From: Sipunculus nudus
Taxonomy: Eukaryota > Annelida > Sipuncula > Golfingiida > Sipunculidae
Direction of reading: 5' to 3'
Assembly: GCA_026874595.1 (NCBI GenBank)
Contig: CM049322.1
Span: 5,319,900-5,383,899, forward strand
DNA: 64,000 bases
In this document: one piece after another, positions 35,321 through 47,945 of the stretch
Numbering within the stretch: the stretch's first letter is position 1
Layout: every line of letters starts with the position of its first letter
Position numbers and translations under genes: made by a program
The notes under the pieces: generated by a model
What the model was told of the DNA's origin: nothing
Databases searched by the model: none
The model's input: the letters and a program-made list of their open reading frames with translations, nothing else

Positions 35321-37277
35321 CATTGTATCAAGTCACGTGTTTAGATCTGATTTGCATATGATTGACATTATCTTTTTGACCCTGTAATCTTGTGAATCAG
35401 AAATAACCTTTAAACAACATATAGGTACTCAGACTGTCTGCTCTCGTTGATAATAACATTTCTCTCACGATCGATGGTGTACTATTAGCTCCGTATACTG
35501 GGCAAATGTGTGTCATGTCTGAACGTGTCATTGTCATTCAGAGCCAAGTCTGGTGGGCTTGGAAATTTTATAGTATCAAGTGACCTGAGGCAATTGGCAA
35601 TCAGACACATCGTGCCGCTATTATATAATATTTCAGCAACTGAATTTAATTTCATTATGAAGAAATGCTAATCGGTATTTATTAATAAAAGAGATCGTAG
35701 GAATAATCAGTGTACTCCGTAAATTTGGAACATTTATCAATGTAATATACAATTAAGAAACTGATTCATGGATGTCAGATTGAGCAAAAGTGAACATATA
35801 AGAGGGCACGGGTGCAGATTCCTGGATAAACAGTTCTTTGCAGTTGTGTTAGTTTTGATTTAGTTCATGCCAACAGTTTTGTTTTAGTTCATACCAACCG
35901 TCTGGCTTTTCAGTTTAGACTGACTTTTTTGTCAAAGTACGTAATTTAAAGTTTGTTGTCTCACAACGCCTTGGTGGTTGCTAATCTACATACGGATCTC
36001 CCAACGTTTTTCGCTTATTTGCATGACAGCTAACTTAAGTTTAATAAAGTATATGTATGTATATATATATATATATATATATCACCACTTTCAAAATGGA
36101 AAAAAATAAACAACTTTAATAATAAGAAACAGATGCAACACATTAGGTAGAGTACATCCAGATGGTTTATATTGAACTTTGTAAAAATAATATATATATA
36201 TATATTTAATCATTAATATATGCGGAGTAAGGATTATCTGATAAGTGTATTTTGCCCTATTTGAAACCCATGCATATTTTTCTTCATTTTTTAAATCCTT
36301 CACTTCCGGATGGGCGCCAGTATTTTCACCTTTCACAAACCGAATATAGGTTAAAATCCAATACCTATGCCAAAGAAGGGTTTTAAAAAGTGCCGGAGCT
36401 CAAAAATCAAAATTAGGCCTAAATGTGTTAATTAATGGACTTTGGAGGGGGGAGGGGGAGGCAAAATTGTAGCGGAGAGCCTGAGAAACAATTTTGTGTA
36501 TTTTAACCTTAGATGTATGTCAGAAGCGAATACAAAGGGGGGTTCAAGGGGGGCCGGACCCCCCCCCCCCTTTGCAACCTTTTTTTAAGTGTTTCAGACC
36601 AATTTTTTAGACCCTTCTTTTCCTAACCTTGGAACCTTTTTTTTTTAGGTTTTGTAATTTAGTTCTCCTGGGTTGGACCCTTTTTTTATACATCCTGGAT
36701 CCGCCCCTGTGCGTTTTATAGGAGACCTCCCATATATTACAATGATGATGATTAGGTTAAGTCAGTACATGTAAACGCACTGATAATGATTTGTAAGCTG
36801 TACTTTGTGCCGGTCTGTCTGTGTAATGTTATCTAGGTCATGTGTTCTTTTCATGTTTCCCTTACAATCAAGCGTGGCTTGAAGTTCGTGTAAAAGGTTA
36901 TTCAATATCCCAGGTAAGAGGATATCCTGGGCGTGAGGCGTAGAAAAATATTGGTGTCCACTGGTCCCGGGAAAGTGTGCGGAAATATTTAATGGGGAGC
37001 GCATGAAGAAGATACAAATTTACCATAACGGGGGTGAATGTACATATCTGTCATGTGACGTTTAATGTAATAGCATAGCCAATGAAGCATGACCAGCTAA
37101 ATTTATTGTATAATAAAATAGTCGAGATAATATATATAATGGTACCAGTCTAACTTCCAAATCCTCTTTGAGTTGTCTTCACTACTTACTCGACAGAATG
37201 TTTGACAATATAATAATTGGGAATAATAATGGAAATTATGCGACATATATACATGTGTGTGAGTACATATGTTAGTG
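35321..37277. other. Intergenic with decayed repeats
   Basis: TA microsatellites at 36,058-36,082 and about 36,190-36,205. At 36,420-36,715 there is a repeat with poly-G and poly-C runs that ends CATCCTGGATCCGCCCCTG, a text often seen at the end of dispersed repeats in invertebrates. No gene recognised. Confidence 0.5.
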
Positions 37278-37408
37278 TAAATACATTGTTTAAAATGCGG
37301 CTTACATCTGAATTTAGGCCTACTTATGCAAATCGATATGTTGAAGACCAGTAAGGTCAATACTCAAACTTGCGAGATATTTTTACTGTACACTGACTTC
37401 TTTGGGAG
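37278..37408 (+). repeat. Dispersed repeat, copy also at 56,711-56,840
   Basis: Shared phrases: TAAAATGCGGC, GCAAATCGATATGTTGAAGA, ATACTCAAACTTG and TTACTGTACACTGACTTCTT. Same orientation in both copies, about 19 kb apart. Confidence 0.65.
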
Positions 37409-37453
37409 TACAGCAACGCCGAGGCAGAAGACATGGAGTGTATGCCATTATAA

Positions 37454-37943
37454 GGAGCTGTCTTTCCATACATGCGGGTATTTGTCCGTGAGGGACCCGC
37501 ACGCGGGTACCCGCATGCAGAGAGATCCTTTCCATATGAGCGGGTGCCCGCATGCGGATGAGCCATTTAATGTGGTATAAACGCATGCACTAATAATTAT
37601 AATTTCGTAAAGTTTAGTGTCATATTTTAATCAAATATTCAGTTTAAACATTTGTTCTAGCATGGCATGGCTTGAGGCGGGTATCTCACTAGCGCTAATA
37701 TCTCAACAGCTATCTCCTGCCACACGTCACCTAGAACTGCCTTCCTGGGCGGTATTTCGATGAAAACTTGTCGTATATTTTTTTATTCAGCCTTACAGCA
37801 CTGTCAGCGCTTTTATCTTTTCCAAAGACAAGGGGCAAATACCAGCAACTTATATACCACATGTAGAATCCGCATGCGGGTCCCCGCAGAAATCCAGCAC
37901 TGATGCCGTATGCGGGACCCGCGCATGTATGGAAAGACACCCT
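37454..37943. mobile_element. MITE with ~25-bp inverted termini, flanked by TTATAA
   Basis: The left end GGAGCTGTCTTTCCATACAT continues GCGGG. The right end in reverse complement is AGGGTGTCTTTCCATACATG, continuing CGCGGG. TTATAA flanks both sides (37448-37453, 37944-37949), a plausible target duplication. The interior is rich in the palindrome CCGCATGCGG. No transposase inside. Confidence 0.7.
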
Positions 37944-38601
37944 TTATAAGGTGCATCAGGACACACACGCATGAACAAGCACTTATATTCTCGCTCCTGT
38001 TATTGACTGTACCCAATTCTTTATATAAGGGAACTACTAGCTAACTACTGAAATCTGCATTCAGATGAATACGAGCCTCCGCCATTCATTTATTAGGCCC
38101 ATATTCCCTAGGTGCATTCGTGCATTAGTGACTGCACATTTGTGAATATTCCTCCATGACGTTCCTGGATCCGGATCACATTGCGGATCCAAACCAAAAC
38201 CTGACCGATTCTTCATTATCTTATTCCCGAAATGGCTTGATAATTACATGCGATTCCTTTGATGACTGCGTGAGTTATGTTGTGAACAAACACACACGAA
38301 CGGGAATGAACGCATAATCTCCTTACGGAGGCAATAATCGTTTTTAAGTTTGGCCAATAAGTGTATACACTGTAAGAAGAAAGGGTTTTATAAAACGGTT
38401 GTTTCTAGATAAACGGGTTGTTCTTTCTTCCCTCACCCGTAGCCTCTTGTAAATGGGTTTTGTTTTTAAGTATTTCCCGTAAAAACCCCTTTCCCGCGAG
38501 TGTGTCATTAATTCGTTATATTAACGCGAGGGTGCACTGCCGGCGTTTGACTGAACACGTCACGCGTGACGTGTATCTTCTTGGCGGCTTCACCAGTGAC
38601 A

Positions 38602-38679
38602 TGAGGTGTCAGAAAGACCAACAGCAAATTACTATTTTTATGCAGAGAATCCGTCACTCTCAGAAATTCAAGCTTTCAG
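38602..38679 (+). CDS. Candidate exon (AENPSLSEIQAF)
   Basis: Reading GTGTCAGAAAGACCAACAGC gives SERPTANYYFYAENPSLSEI and QAF, ending in phase 2 before the strong donor gtaagt. It joins the exon at 42800 in phase. The true 5' end is unknown. The peptide is not recognised. Confidence 0.4.
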
Positions 38680-38689
38680 GTAAGTCAGT

Positions 38690-40240
38690 TTTGTATCATG
38701 ATGATCATGGCAATTGCTTGTAAACAGGTGAAACAACTTGGCACATCTACATTTAGTTTTACGCCGTAGAATGTTAGGCGCATGGGGGCGTCTAGTGCAG
38801 TGTGATTTTCAAGATGGCGGCCCGGTAAGACAAAAGCAGGTGGCTTGGTATGTTTTCGCGATGAAAAGGCTTTTTAACGGATGTCACCTACAAAGGACGA
38901 ATCCTATATGGTCTGCCGGATGTAAAAATCCGCATTGCATTAGAATCAAGGAGCAACACGACTTTGAAAAGCATTACTCAGCCGGTCTTTAACAGCGCTA
39001 CCGGCCCCCCCCCCCCCCCCCCCCCCCCCGTCCCCGGCATGTAAACAAACGACATTTGCATCCCAAAACGTGTTGTGTCCAAGTTATACGTATACTGGGT
39101 ACAAGTTATTACCAGCAGACACATGCATGTTTATTTACTTATTACATAACTGGGCATTTTCGCTATGTACGGATTATATTTTTTGTTGTATTATTATTTT
39201 TGACAATATTGTTCAGTCCAAATCAGATGCCTGGGATGTCATCCAGGCCACATATATTTAATATTTATATAGTTACAGAATACAGTTAACAAAAGAATAA
39301 ATAAAATGCTGAGTCTTTACATAGGAACAGTAACATTAATGAATGTTCATGTCTTCGATAAATTATTTTATGTTCTATTGGATTATATTAAGTGGTGCTA
39401 GCCTATAGGACAACATATTAAAAAAAGTAATTTAACCTTTAAGTTTTACAAAAAAATACAAAAATTACTTTTATACATATATTCCATTGCATGTGCTGGT
39501 AAACTCAAAATTATTTTTTTTTAATTAGAATTTACATTGTCAACTCACTTTGTTTTTCAAATATACCCGGCTGATTTTGAAAAGGAGTATCCATTTTAGA
39601 GCCTTGTCAGCAATGTGTTTCATAATGCCTCAATATAAAAATTAGTTTGCAATGGTGATTTCTCACCTACCTCTTCCATACATATAAACAATACCATTAT
39701 GATGTAGCCTCTGTACATATATGATATGATTAAAAGCTTACAACAGTTTATATAACTTATAAAGGCCAGACAGCAACCTTTATTAATATTTTCACATACT
39801 TGGACCAATGATCAACTTCCAGCATAAAAAGTAAAATAAAACAGAACATCCATGCATTTTTTCTTTGACAACTTGTTGAATTTGAAAATTACAACTGTTA
39901 TGTGCCTCCTGCTAATTCAACAGTTTGTAAGTTCTTCAATTAAATTTCAATTATCTATCACAGAATATGTACAGTACTATACTGAGCACTTTTAAAGTAT
40001 CATTATAATAAAAAAATAATTCCATTTGATACACATCTATGGGCCTTATTGTGAGTTTGGTATAGCAACCTTCTTTATGTATAAATGTATCTATCTGTGA
40101 GAGAGTAATATTAAAATGTCCAACCCATCACTCTTCTTCCAAGTACTGGTACATGCATACATGTTTGAACTAATAAAGTAATATCTGACAGAGAGTACTA
40201 TCTCCCCATCCTCAAAGTACTAATTTATTAGTAGGAAAAG
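38690..40240. other. No gene recognised
   Basis: Contains a poly-C run of about 24 (39,006-39,029) and AT-rich sequence. Apparent frames are short. Confidence 0.55.
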
Positions 40241-40254
40241 ATAGTATATACACC

Positions 40255-41670
40255 TACCCGTGTGAAGAAAGTCACATAAGCAGAAAGCACTGTCCAACAC
40301 TTCAACCCCCCCCCCCCCCCCCCAACCACTCCATGTATTTGATGTCGAGTGAAGACAGGTACACACACCTATGTGTGTGAGGCCAGTCACATTTGACAGA
40401 GAGTACTGTCCAACACCTCAAACCCCCCTCCCCTCACTATCCCCCTCCATTTGATAGATTTGATAGAGAGTACTGTCCAACACCTCACTCCCCCCCCCCC
40501 CCCCCCACACACTCCATGTATTTGATGTCGAGTGAAGACAGGTACGCACACCTATGTGTGTGAGGCCAGTCACATTTGACAGAAAGTACTGTCCAACACC
40601 TCAAACCCCCCTCCCCTCACCATCCCCCTCCATTTGATAGATTTGATAGAGAGTACTGTCCAACACCTCACTCCCCCCCCCCCCCCCCACACACACACTC
40701 CATGTATTTGATGTCGAGTGAAGACAGGTACACACACCTATGTGTGTGAGGCCAGTCACATTTGACAGAAAGTACTGTCCAATACCTCAAACCCCCCTCC
40801 CCTCACCATCCCCCTCCATTTGATAGAGAGTACTGTCCAACACCTCACTCCCCCCCCCCCCCCCAACACACACACACTATCCATGTATTTGATGTCGAGT
40901 GAAGACAGGTAAACACACCTATGTGTGTGAGGCCAGTCACATTTGACAGAGAGTACTGTCCAACACCTTGAACCCCCACTCCATGTTTTTGATGTGGAAT
41001 GAATACAGGCACACACACCTTTGTGTGTGAGGCTAGTCACATTTGACAGAAAGTATTGTCCAAAACCTCAAACCCCCCTCCCCTGACCATCCCCCTCCAT
41101 TTTTCAGAGAGTACTGTCCAACATCTCACCCTCCCCCCCCCCCCCCCCAACACACACACTCCATGTATTTGATGTCGAGTGAAGACAGGTACACATACCT
41201 ATGTGTGTGAGGCCAGTCACATTTGTCAGAGAGTACTGTCCAACACCTCCCTCCCCCCCCCCCCCCCCCACACACACACGCCATGTATTTGAAATCGAGT
41301 GAAGACAGGTACACATACCTATGTGTGTGAGGCCAGTCACATTTGACAGAGAGTACTGTCCAACACCTCACTCCCACTCCCCCCACACACACACTCCATG
41401 TATTTGATGTCGAGTGAAGACAGGTACACATACTTATGTGTGTGAGGCCAGTCACATTTGTCAGAGAGTACTGTCCAACACCTCACCCCCCCCCCCCCCC
41501 CCCCCCACACACACACACTCCATGTATTTGATGTCGAGTGAAGACAGGTACACATACCTATGTGTGTGAGGCCAGTCACATTTGTCAGAGAGTACTGTCC
41601 AACATTTCACTCCCCCCCCCTCCCCTCACCACCCCCTCCATGTATTTGATGTCGAGTGTAGATGGGTACA
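40255..41670 (+). repeat. Minisatellite with C-tracts, ~10 units
   Basis: The unit reads CCATGTATTTGATGTCGAGT, GAAGACAGGTACACA, then ACCTATGTGTGTGAGGCCAG, TCACATTTGACAGAGAGTAC and TGTCCAACACCTCA, followed by a run of C and CA repeats. Left units are about 180-190 bp and include a second half-unit; right units are about 120 bp. Confidence 0.9.
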
Positions 41671-41765
41671 CATACATAATAATATGTCAATGTCAATATC
41701 TCATATCAGTCTCATACACACAATAAATTGTTTTAAAGCTTATAGGGCAATGCAGTCACTTGTTA

Positions 41766-42605
41766 TTTTAAGCTCAGCTGATTATTAGTCATCTGAGGTA
41801 TAGTCGTGGTCCATTTCCGTTGTCTGTCTTTCTGTCTGTTTACAGTCCGTTAGACTTGCACATTTTGAAACCGTTAGACCTACAAATCCAAAACTCAGCA
41901 TACTGTTAGATGTCCCCTGAATCTCCTACCAAAATGGGTCACTGAGACTAAAAAAACTTATTTGTTATCAGCTTTGTGTGTCTAAGTCTTTCTCTCCTAT
42001 TTTAAATATTAAGTAATTGTAAATGAACTTTTTTATTCTGTAAGCATTGTAGAATTAAGTGAAAATCCTATGTATATACACCAGGGTTGGGTCCAGGTAC
42101 ATGTGACAGTACCTAGGTACAGGAACAGGTATTGAAAAATGGTCAGGTACAGGTTCAGGTACAGGTACAGCAGTTTTGTAAAGTGCCAATAGGTACAGGT
42201 ACTTTTGAATATACCTAGGTACAGATACAAGTACCTGGTCCCAACCCTGGTATGTACACTATAATAATACAGAGATGTTGTAACTCCCATATATTAATGA
42301 TATATATTAAAAAATAGATCAGATTGAACAAAAGTGAAAACTACTGAACTTTCAACAGTGTATCAAAAGGCCAACTAATGATCTTGGTAATAATACACAT
42401 CTTTTTTTCACAACCTGCTCACATGCTTCAATTTTAACATTAGGAAATGCATGGTTTGGTCACAAAACATTATTTGCAACAATTTCTTACTCATAAATAC
42501 AAACCCATCATGGACTATATTGCCTTTTCCCCTTTTATCTCCATTTGATATTATTTTAGATTTTTACCTTCAAGTTCAACTTCAGCAGAGCACAGTGACC
42601 CTTTG
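41766..42605 (+). repeat. AGCTCAGCTGA-family dispersed repeat, full copy
   Basis: It begins AAGCTCAGCTGATTATTAGT with GTCTGTCTTTCTGTCTG inside. It ends AGCAGAGCACAGTGACCCTT and GGTCCCTTGA. A hAT-like MITE is nested inside. Confidence 0.55.
42081..42250. mobile_element. 170-bp hAT-like MITE
   Basis: Inverted ends CCAGGGTTGGGTCCAGGTAC and GTACCTGGTCCCAACCCTGG are nearly perfect over 20 bp. The 8-bp flanks TATATACA (left) and TATGTACA (right) match at 7 of 8, as expected for hAT. The interior is made of AGGTACAGGT-type short repeats. Confidence 0.82.
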
Positions 42606-42799
42606 GTCCCTTGATTTTAATTACTTACCAGTGTAATATATGTGTGGTATCATATATAGGCAGATTCAGAATTTTACTGGAAACAGAAGTGGTACTGTCA
42701 AGAATAAAGGTGCTCACCTCGAAAAGGAGAGAGGAACCAGGAGACACTCCCTCTTTGTTCGAGTTGCATGTTTTAATGATCAAATATTAATCTTTTCAG

Positions 42800-42872
42800 G
42801 TGCCCATTCAGGAAAGGATATAAAAGAATAATGACTGCCCTGTTACATCAGTATCCTCATATAGGAAAATAT
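42800..42872 (+). CDS. Candidate exon (CPFRKGYKRIMTALLHQYPH)
   Basis: 73 bp between acceptor tcttttcag and donor TAT|gtaagt, one base plus 24 open codons. The pattern YKRIMTALLHQYPHI recalls a small helical domain in invertebrate proteins of unknown function (YxxIxxALxxxYPxL). Phase agrees with the 38,679 donor. Confidence 0.45.
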
Positions 42873-43262
42873 GTAAGTACTTTCTGTTAAGATCAACGGG
42901 TTGTAGCCTGTACAATACTTTAGAATTATTTTAATTTTAAAACATATCTAAAAAAGAAATATGACAATGACAGTCTGATACCTGAAGTAAGTGATGTTGG
43001 TGGAAATAATAACTGTAAGCAATCACAAATATATTTCTGTTGGTACACTAGAATGGTTTTTGTTTTCACTTGTTAATTGTTATTTATTTTGAATTATTAC
43101 CTGCAGGGTAAACAAATGTTAGCAAAAGGTGGATTTAGAAGAGTCGGTTCAAGTATTATTATTTATATGAGTGATTTCTGTGTAGTATTTATATTCCTGG
43201 AAGGAACCCCTTCCCAGCACGATGAAAGCAATAAGAATACCACTTACTGACACTCCAGATGC

Positions 43263-43374
43263 TGCCCACAGGAAAGCAAAGTATGGGAGATGAGGAAAGA
43301 GTGGGCAAAAGAGGAAGAACTTGACCAGTAAAGATGAGGAAACACCGCAAAAAAGGACAAGACCGACAATTCAG
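43263..43374 (+). pseudogene. Possible degraded exon
   Basis: A basic peptide, KNLTSKDEETPQKRTRPTIQ, ends at donor CAG|gtcagg in phase 0. A stop (TGA) lies 27 codons before that donor in the same frame, and no alternative acceptor gives a clean read. It is either a decayed exon or a chance frame. Confidence 0.25.
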
Positions 43375-43742
43375 GTCAGGTTTTAGCTCAGCTGACTGAA
43401 AGTCAACTTAGGTTATAAGAGTGGCGCATTGTCCGTCGTCAGTCCAGCCACAAAATGTAACCGCTAATCCTGGAAACTTGTTACTTAAAATCCAAGTAGG
43501 TTTATAAAAAATATTCTTGGAAACATGAAAATAAGTCACTGCAACCTATTTCCTTCAAGCAGTTACCCCCCCCCCCCCCCCCCCTTCCCCACAATAATAG
43601 AAAATTTGATAGAAAACCTCCAGTATATTGATAATGTATGCATGGATTGCCATGAATCTTGCCTTGAATGTTAACAACAACTAGATTTGTCAGTTCCCTA
43701 AAACTGGTGGCACAACCTGTATTTTTCATAATTTTTACAATT

Positions 43743-45315
43743 TTTTAGCTCAGCTGACTAAAAGTCATCTGAACTATAACAAACACTCTTTGTCCGTCCG
43801 TTAATAAGGCACAAATCGTAACTGCTGGACCTACAATCTTATATTTGACATCCAGGGAGGTCCATGAAAAATCTCCATAGAAACCTGAAATTAGATCTCT
43901 GTTACCCATATCCTTTGAGCTATGGGACTCTTACATACCCCCCAGAATAATGCAAAATTGATACAAAAGCTCCAGTTTCTGAATAACTAATGCATTGATC
44001 TCCATGATTCTTTGCATGCTTATTGGTCATGGAATGTTTCTTCAGTTCCTAAGATTGATGGTGCCACCTGTATTTTTTATGCATTTCTTCCTTTATTTTC
44101 AGAATGCCAAATTATGTTGATACTATCAGATTCGCAACTGTGGTTTCAACTGTGTCCTTTTGTATTTATTAGGGCCCCGCTTGAGAAAGGAGATGCCCTA
44201 TATTAATCACCCTGTCCGTCCATCTGTTCATCTTTCTGTATGTCTGTCAAATTTGTTTCCTGGTGATAACTCCAGTTTGGATATGGATTTCAAATTTGAC
44301 CTATAGTTCACCCATCTCTAACGCATGAGGTCAAGGTCACATGACCTACACTTTTCAAAAGATTGTGGATGTATTTTGAGCCAAACTTTCCATTTCAAAC
44401 TTGCCAATAGGGGAAGTTTTCTCTTGATTTTCGGGTCTCTAGGTTAAAGTTCAAAGTCACAGAACTCATCAATTCATATATTAGTTTATGAATGATAACT
44501 CAAGTATGGGTAGACAGGTTGGCTTCAAACTGATCACAGTTATCTATATATATATATCTGGCACCCATATTTTGAAAAGCTCATAATCATATTTTTATAG
44601 ACAAATTGACCTGAGCATCAAGACCCATGGTCCCCAGTTTTGTGAACAAACTCAGATTTGATGTCTTCAGTGAATAAGGTAGACACCAAGGGTGACTAAG
44701 ATGTTAAATATAAATCTGAGTGACAGTCGTCTGTTATCTGTGGAAGACGTTTTCATCACTGAAGGCTGCTATGAATAAGGATATATTTATATAATGAGTA
44801 ACTTACGCGATGGAGCATTCAAAAAGGTAAACAAAGCAGCTTGTGACCTGTTGTGACAAATAGGGTGGTGGACCTGCTGAAGCTGCAATGTATACAGTTT
44901 AAGTAATGCAGGACACATGTCCAGATATAGATTCGAGGCCAAAAGTGTCATTTATTTCACAGTGCAAATTATTACATAATTTTCTTGTTTTAACATGCTT
45001 GTCAAATTTAGTTTATGCTCATTTGATTTTTTAAAGCATTTTATACCAGCTAATGAATTAATGTTTATTATTATATTTTGGTCCATGTCCAGTATTCTAT
45101 ACTTTACAGGGTTTTATAAGTTCTCTGGGTATTTTTACATGCATATTCCAATCACTTAGTAGAAATACTGAAACTTTCACAAATATGTGATTATGAGTCT
45201 CCCACAACTTTCATGTAGTCCATGAAGGTGCACAGTCAACACAATCACTTGGAAATTATGCCACTGTTCTCAGAGTCAGTTTCAGCTGAGCTCTGGGACC
45301 CCTAGGTCCCTTGTT
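43743..45315 (+). repeat. AGCTCAGCTGA-family dispersed repeat, long copy
   Basis: Starts TTTTTTAGCTCAGCTGACTA with TTTGTCCGTCCG. Ends TTTCAGCTGAGCTCTGGGAC and CCCTAGGTCCCTTGTT. A second start lies just upstream at 43,385 (GTTTTAGCTCAGCTGACTGA). Internal text CTCTGTTACCCATATCCTTT is shared with 58,000-58,400. Confidence 0.55.
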
Positions 45316-45471
45316 CTTTCTGTTCAATCTAAAGCTGTATTATAATTTAAAGTAACTGACAATAAACATTATAAAGCAGCATACAATTACAGCTATAAGA
45401 GCATCCATTTTAATCACTTATTGGCTATTTTGATAATTCTCTTGAGTTTTTCTATGGTATTTCCATTACAG

Positions 45472-45555
45472 GATGTCACATCACCTTTCTCCACCATCAA
45501 GGAAGACGGCAAGGGCCAGTTCCAGCTGAAAGTGGATGAGCAACTTGTTATTTAA
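45472..45555 (+). CDS. Candidate terminal exon
   Basis: Acceptor ttccattacag; 27 codons read DVTSPFSTIKEDGKGQFQLK then VDEQLVI and TAA. GC content is clearly higher than the flanks. It would close the gene suggested by the exons at 38,679 and 42,800, but intermediate exons are uncertain. Confidence 0.4.
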   Translation, partial: DVTSPFSTIKEDGKGQFQLKVDEQLVI

Positions 45556-45952
45556 GGGGCAGAAAAGTAGTTTTCACTGGTCATGGCAGCATGGTTCACA
45601 ACCTTTGGGTATTTGCCATCAGTTACGCTCTGAGGTTGCAAAAGACATGTTTGTTTATAGAAAAGTATGCCATTGGCAAAGATGATACAAAAGTGCCCAC
45701 TACAGTCGACACCTTGGCATCAAAACTTAACATTTCATATTGTGATTTAAGACCATTTTGTTTGCAAAGACTTTGGGAACCAAATATTAATATACAATGC
45801 TAGTTCTTGTTAAATTTTAGCTTGTTGTGCATTTGAGTGTATCAATGAGATATTTTATTTTAAAAGTGGAATTGGAATTTATGTTAAATTACTTCAAAGT
45901 TTACAATTAAGATTTTCAACTGCATTAAGTAACCATATTTATATTACATTTT

Positions 45953-47945
45953 TAGCTCAGCTGACTACAAGTAATCTGAGCTACAGTAATGGTCCGTCGT
46001 CCGTCAGCCTGTCCTTTTAGACTGGCATGTTTTGAAACCATCAGACCAACGAATCAAAAATTCAGCATACTGTTAGATGTTCCCAAGACCCCCTACCAAA
46101 CCGTACACTGGGTCATTGCAGGTTTGTTCCTTCGAGAAATTAAGGTAAAACCTGAATTTTCAATTAAAAACCTATTATTAAACACTTTCAGGACTGCCTA
46201 ATATCACTTTCCTTTCCTTAATATTTACTATTATTATTTTTATCTATAGTTTCTATGTACATGCCATAAATTAGGTCAGTATTACGTAATTTGTGAAACT
46301 TATGGGCCAAAACATAATGCACTTTGTAAAACAATAGGGAAAGAAAGCTGAATCCCTTCACATGATAATTGATGAAGCTAAAGCATTTTTTCCAGTTATA
46401 TGGCTTTATTCAATAAAAATTTAATTGTATACCTAAAATTAGACTTGATTATTTTTAAATTTTATGTTATTGGCAAAAATATAAAATTAGTACCTTAAAT
46501 TTTGGCCAACATTGACCATTGCATTTTTTTTATATTTGATTTAATATTCACAGCAGGTAAACATAAGAATTTAACCTGAAATTTGAAAGTAAAGTTTAAA
46601 AAAATATATACTAGTTATTGAAGTTTTCTACAGAGGCTCTTTTGTGATGATTTGCATTGTCAAGATCCACTTCTGGTGGATCAGCCCTGCCTGGGTAACC
46701 TTATGAGTGATGCAACGCTAGTCGATCACCCCTGCTGTCACAGGTGTACATTTATTCTTATGGCACCTCTCCCTCCCCCTCTCCTAGTGTATTGCAATAA
46801 CTGTATTTCTTTAATTGTGAATCTGTTTACATTCCAGTGTACAAAACTTTTCTTGAAATAATTATTCAAAGAGTAATCTAGTTGATGTCGTGTTGTGGTA
46901 ATGTGGCATCTCCTTTTAAATAATTTTAGCGAATTAAAATATTATTAAACCCATCAGTAGGCATAATCTGGATAATATGTGAGCCAAATCATGGATAAGT
47001 CAAGGTGCAACTTAAAATTGTGAATTCTAAATCGTGTTATTTTCAAATTTTTATTGTTTTTCAAATTTAAGAAATATATATCATAAAAATAGATCTGTGT
47101 ACATACTGTGATGTTACCTGACCAAATAAGCTATAACTTTTGATGCAGTTTGTGAATTATGAATCAACTTAGATATTCAGATATATATGTTATACGGTGA
47201 ATGCATAGTAAAATTTATAAACTTGAAAAAAAATTGATGTTATTAAAAAGATGAAGATCTAGTGCAAACATTTGTTCATTATTTTCCTGCTTCAATGGAA
47301 TGGGAATTAAAGTGATTTGATTCTTTTTCCATTTTTTTTACCTGTTTTTAAATATTTAATTATTATGAATAACCTTTTTTTCTGTAAACACAGTTGACTT
47401 AAATTTTATATCCTGTAAGAAGTATATTCAATGGAAATTGTTACTCCCCTCATCACCCCCCCCCCCCCTCTTTGTCATCACTTTGTCCCTGCACCTGAGC
47501 ACTTTGGACAATAGTTTTATTTGCAAGTGCACAACATTTATAAAATAATGAAAATGTATACAGAGGTGTTACACCAACCATCAAGTCCTTTAAATGTTAA
47601 TGTTATGGGAACTGTAAACATTGGATAAAATAGAGAACAAATTGGTTTTATAAAAAAATAGAATCTAATTGAACAAATGTGTAAACTGCTGAACTGTCAA
47701 CAGCTTATCAAAAAGCCAATCAGTGGTCTTGGTAATAATATAGATCTTTATTCACAAACTGCATACATTCTTAAAATTAGGAAACATATGGTAAGATCAA
47801 AAAATATTATTTGCAACAGTTTCCTCGTCCAATCATGGCCTATATTTCCACTTCTTCTCAGATTTTATCTCCATTTGTTTTTATTTTATATTTTAACGTT
47901 CAAGGTCAACTTCGGCTGAGCACAGTGACCCATGGGTCAAAGTTT
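45953..47945 (+). repeat. AGCTCAGCTGA-family dispersed repeat, long copy
   Basis: Starts TTTTAGCTCAGCTGACTACA with GGTCCGTCGTCCGTCAG. Ends CTTCGGCTGAGCACAGTGAC and CCATGGGTCAAAG. The interior is AT-rich with no gene recognised. Confidence 0.5.

Noticed and set aside
40756-41579. Minus-strand frames with TGLTHIGMCTCLHSTS and poly-Gly
   Set aside because: These are translations of the C-tract minisatellite; the Gly runs are the reverse of poly-C.
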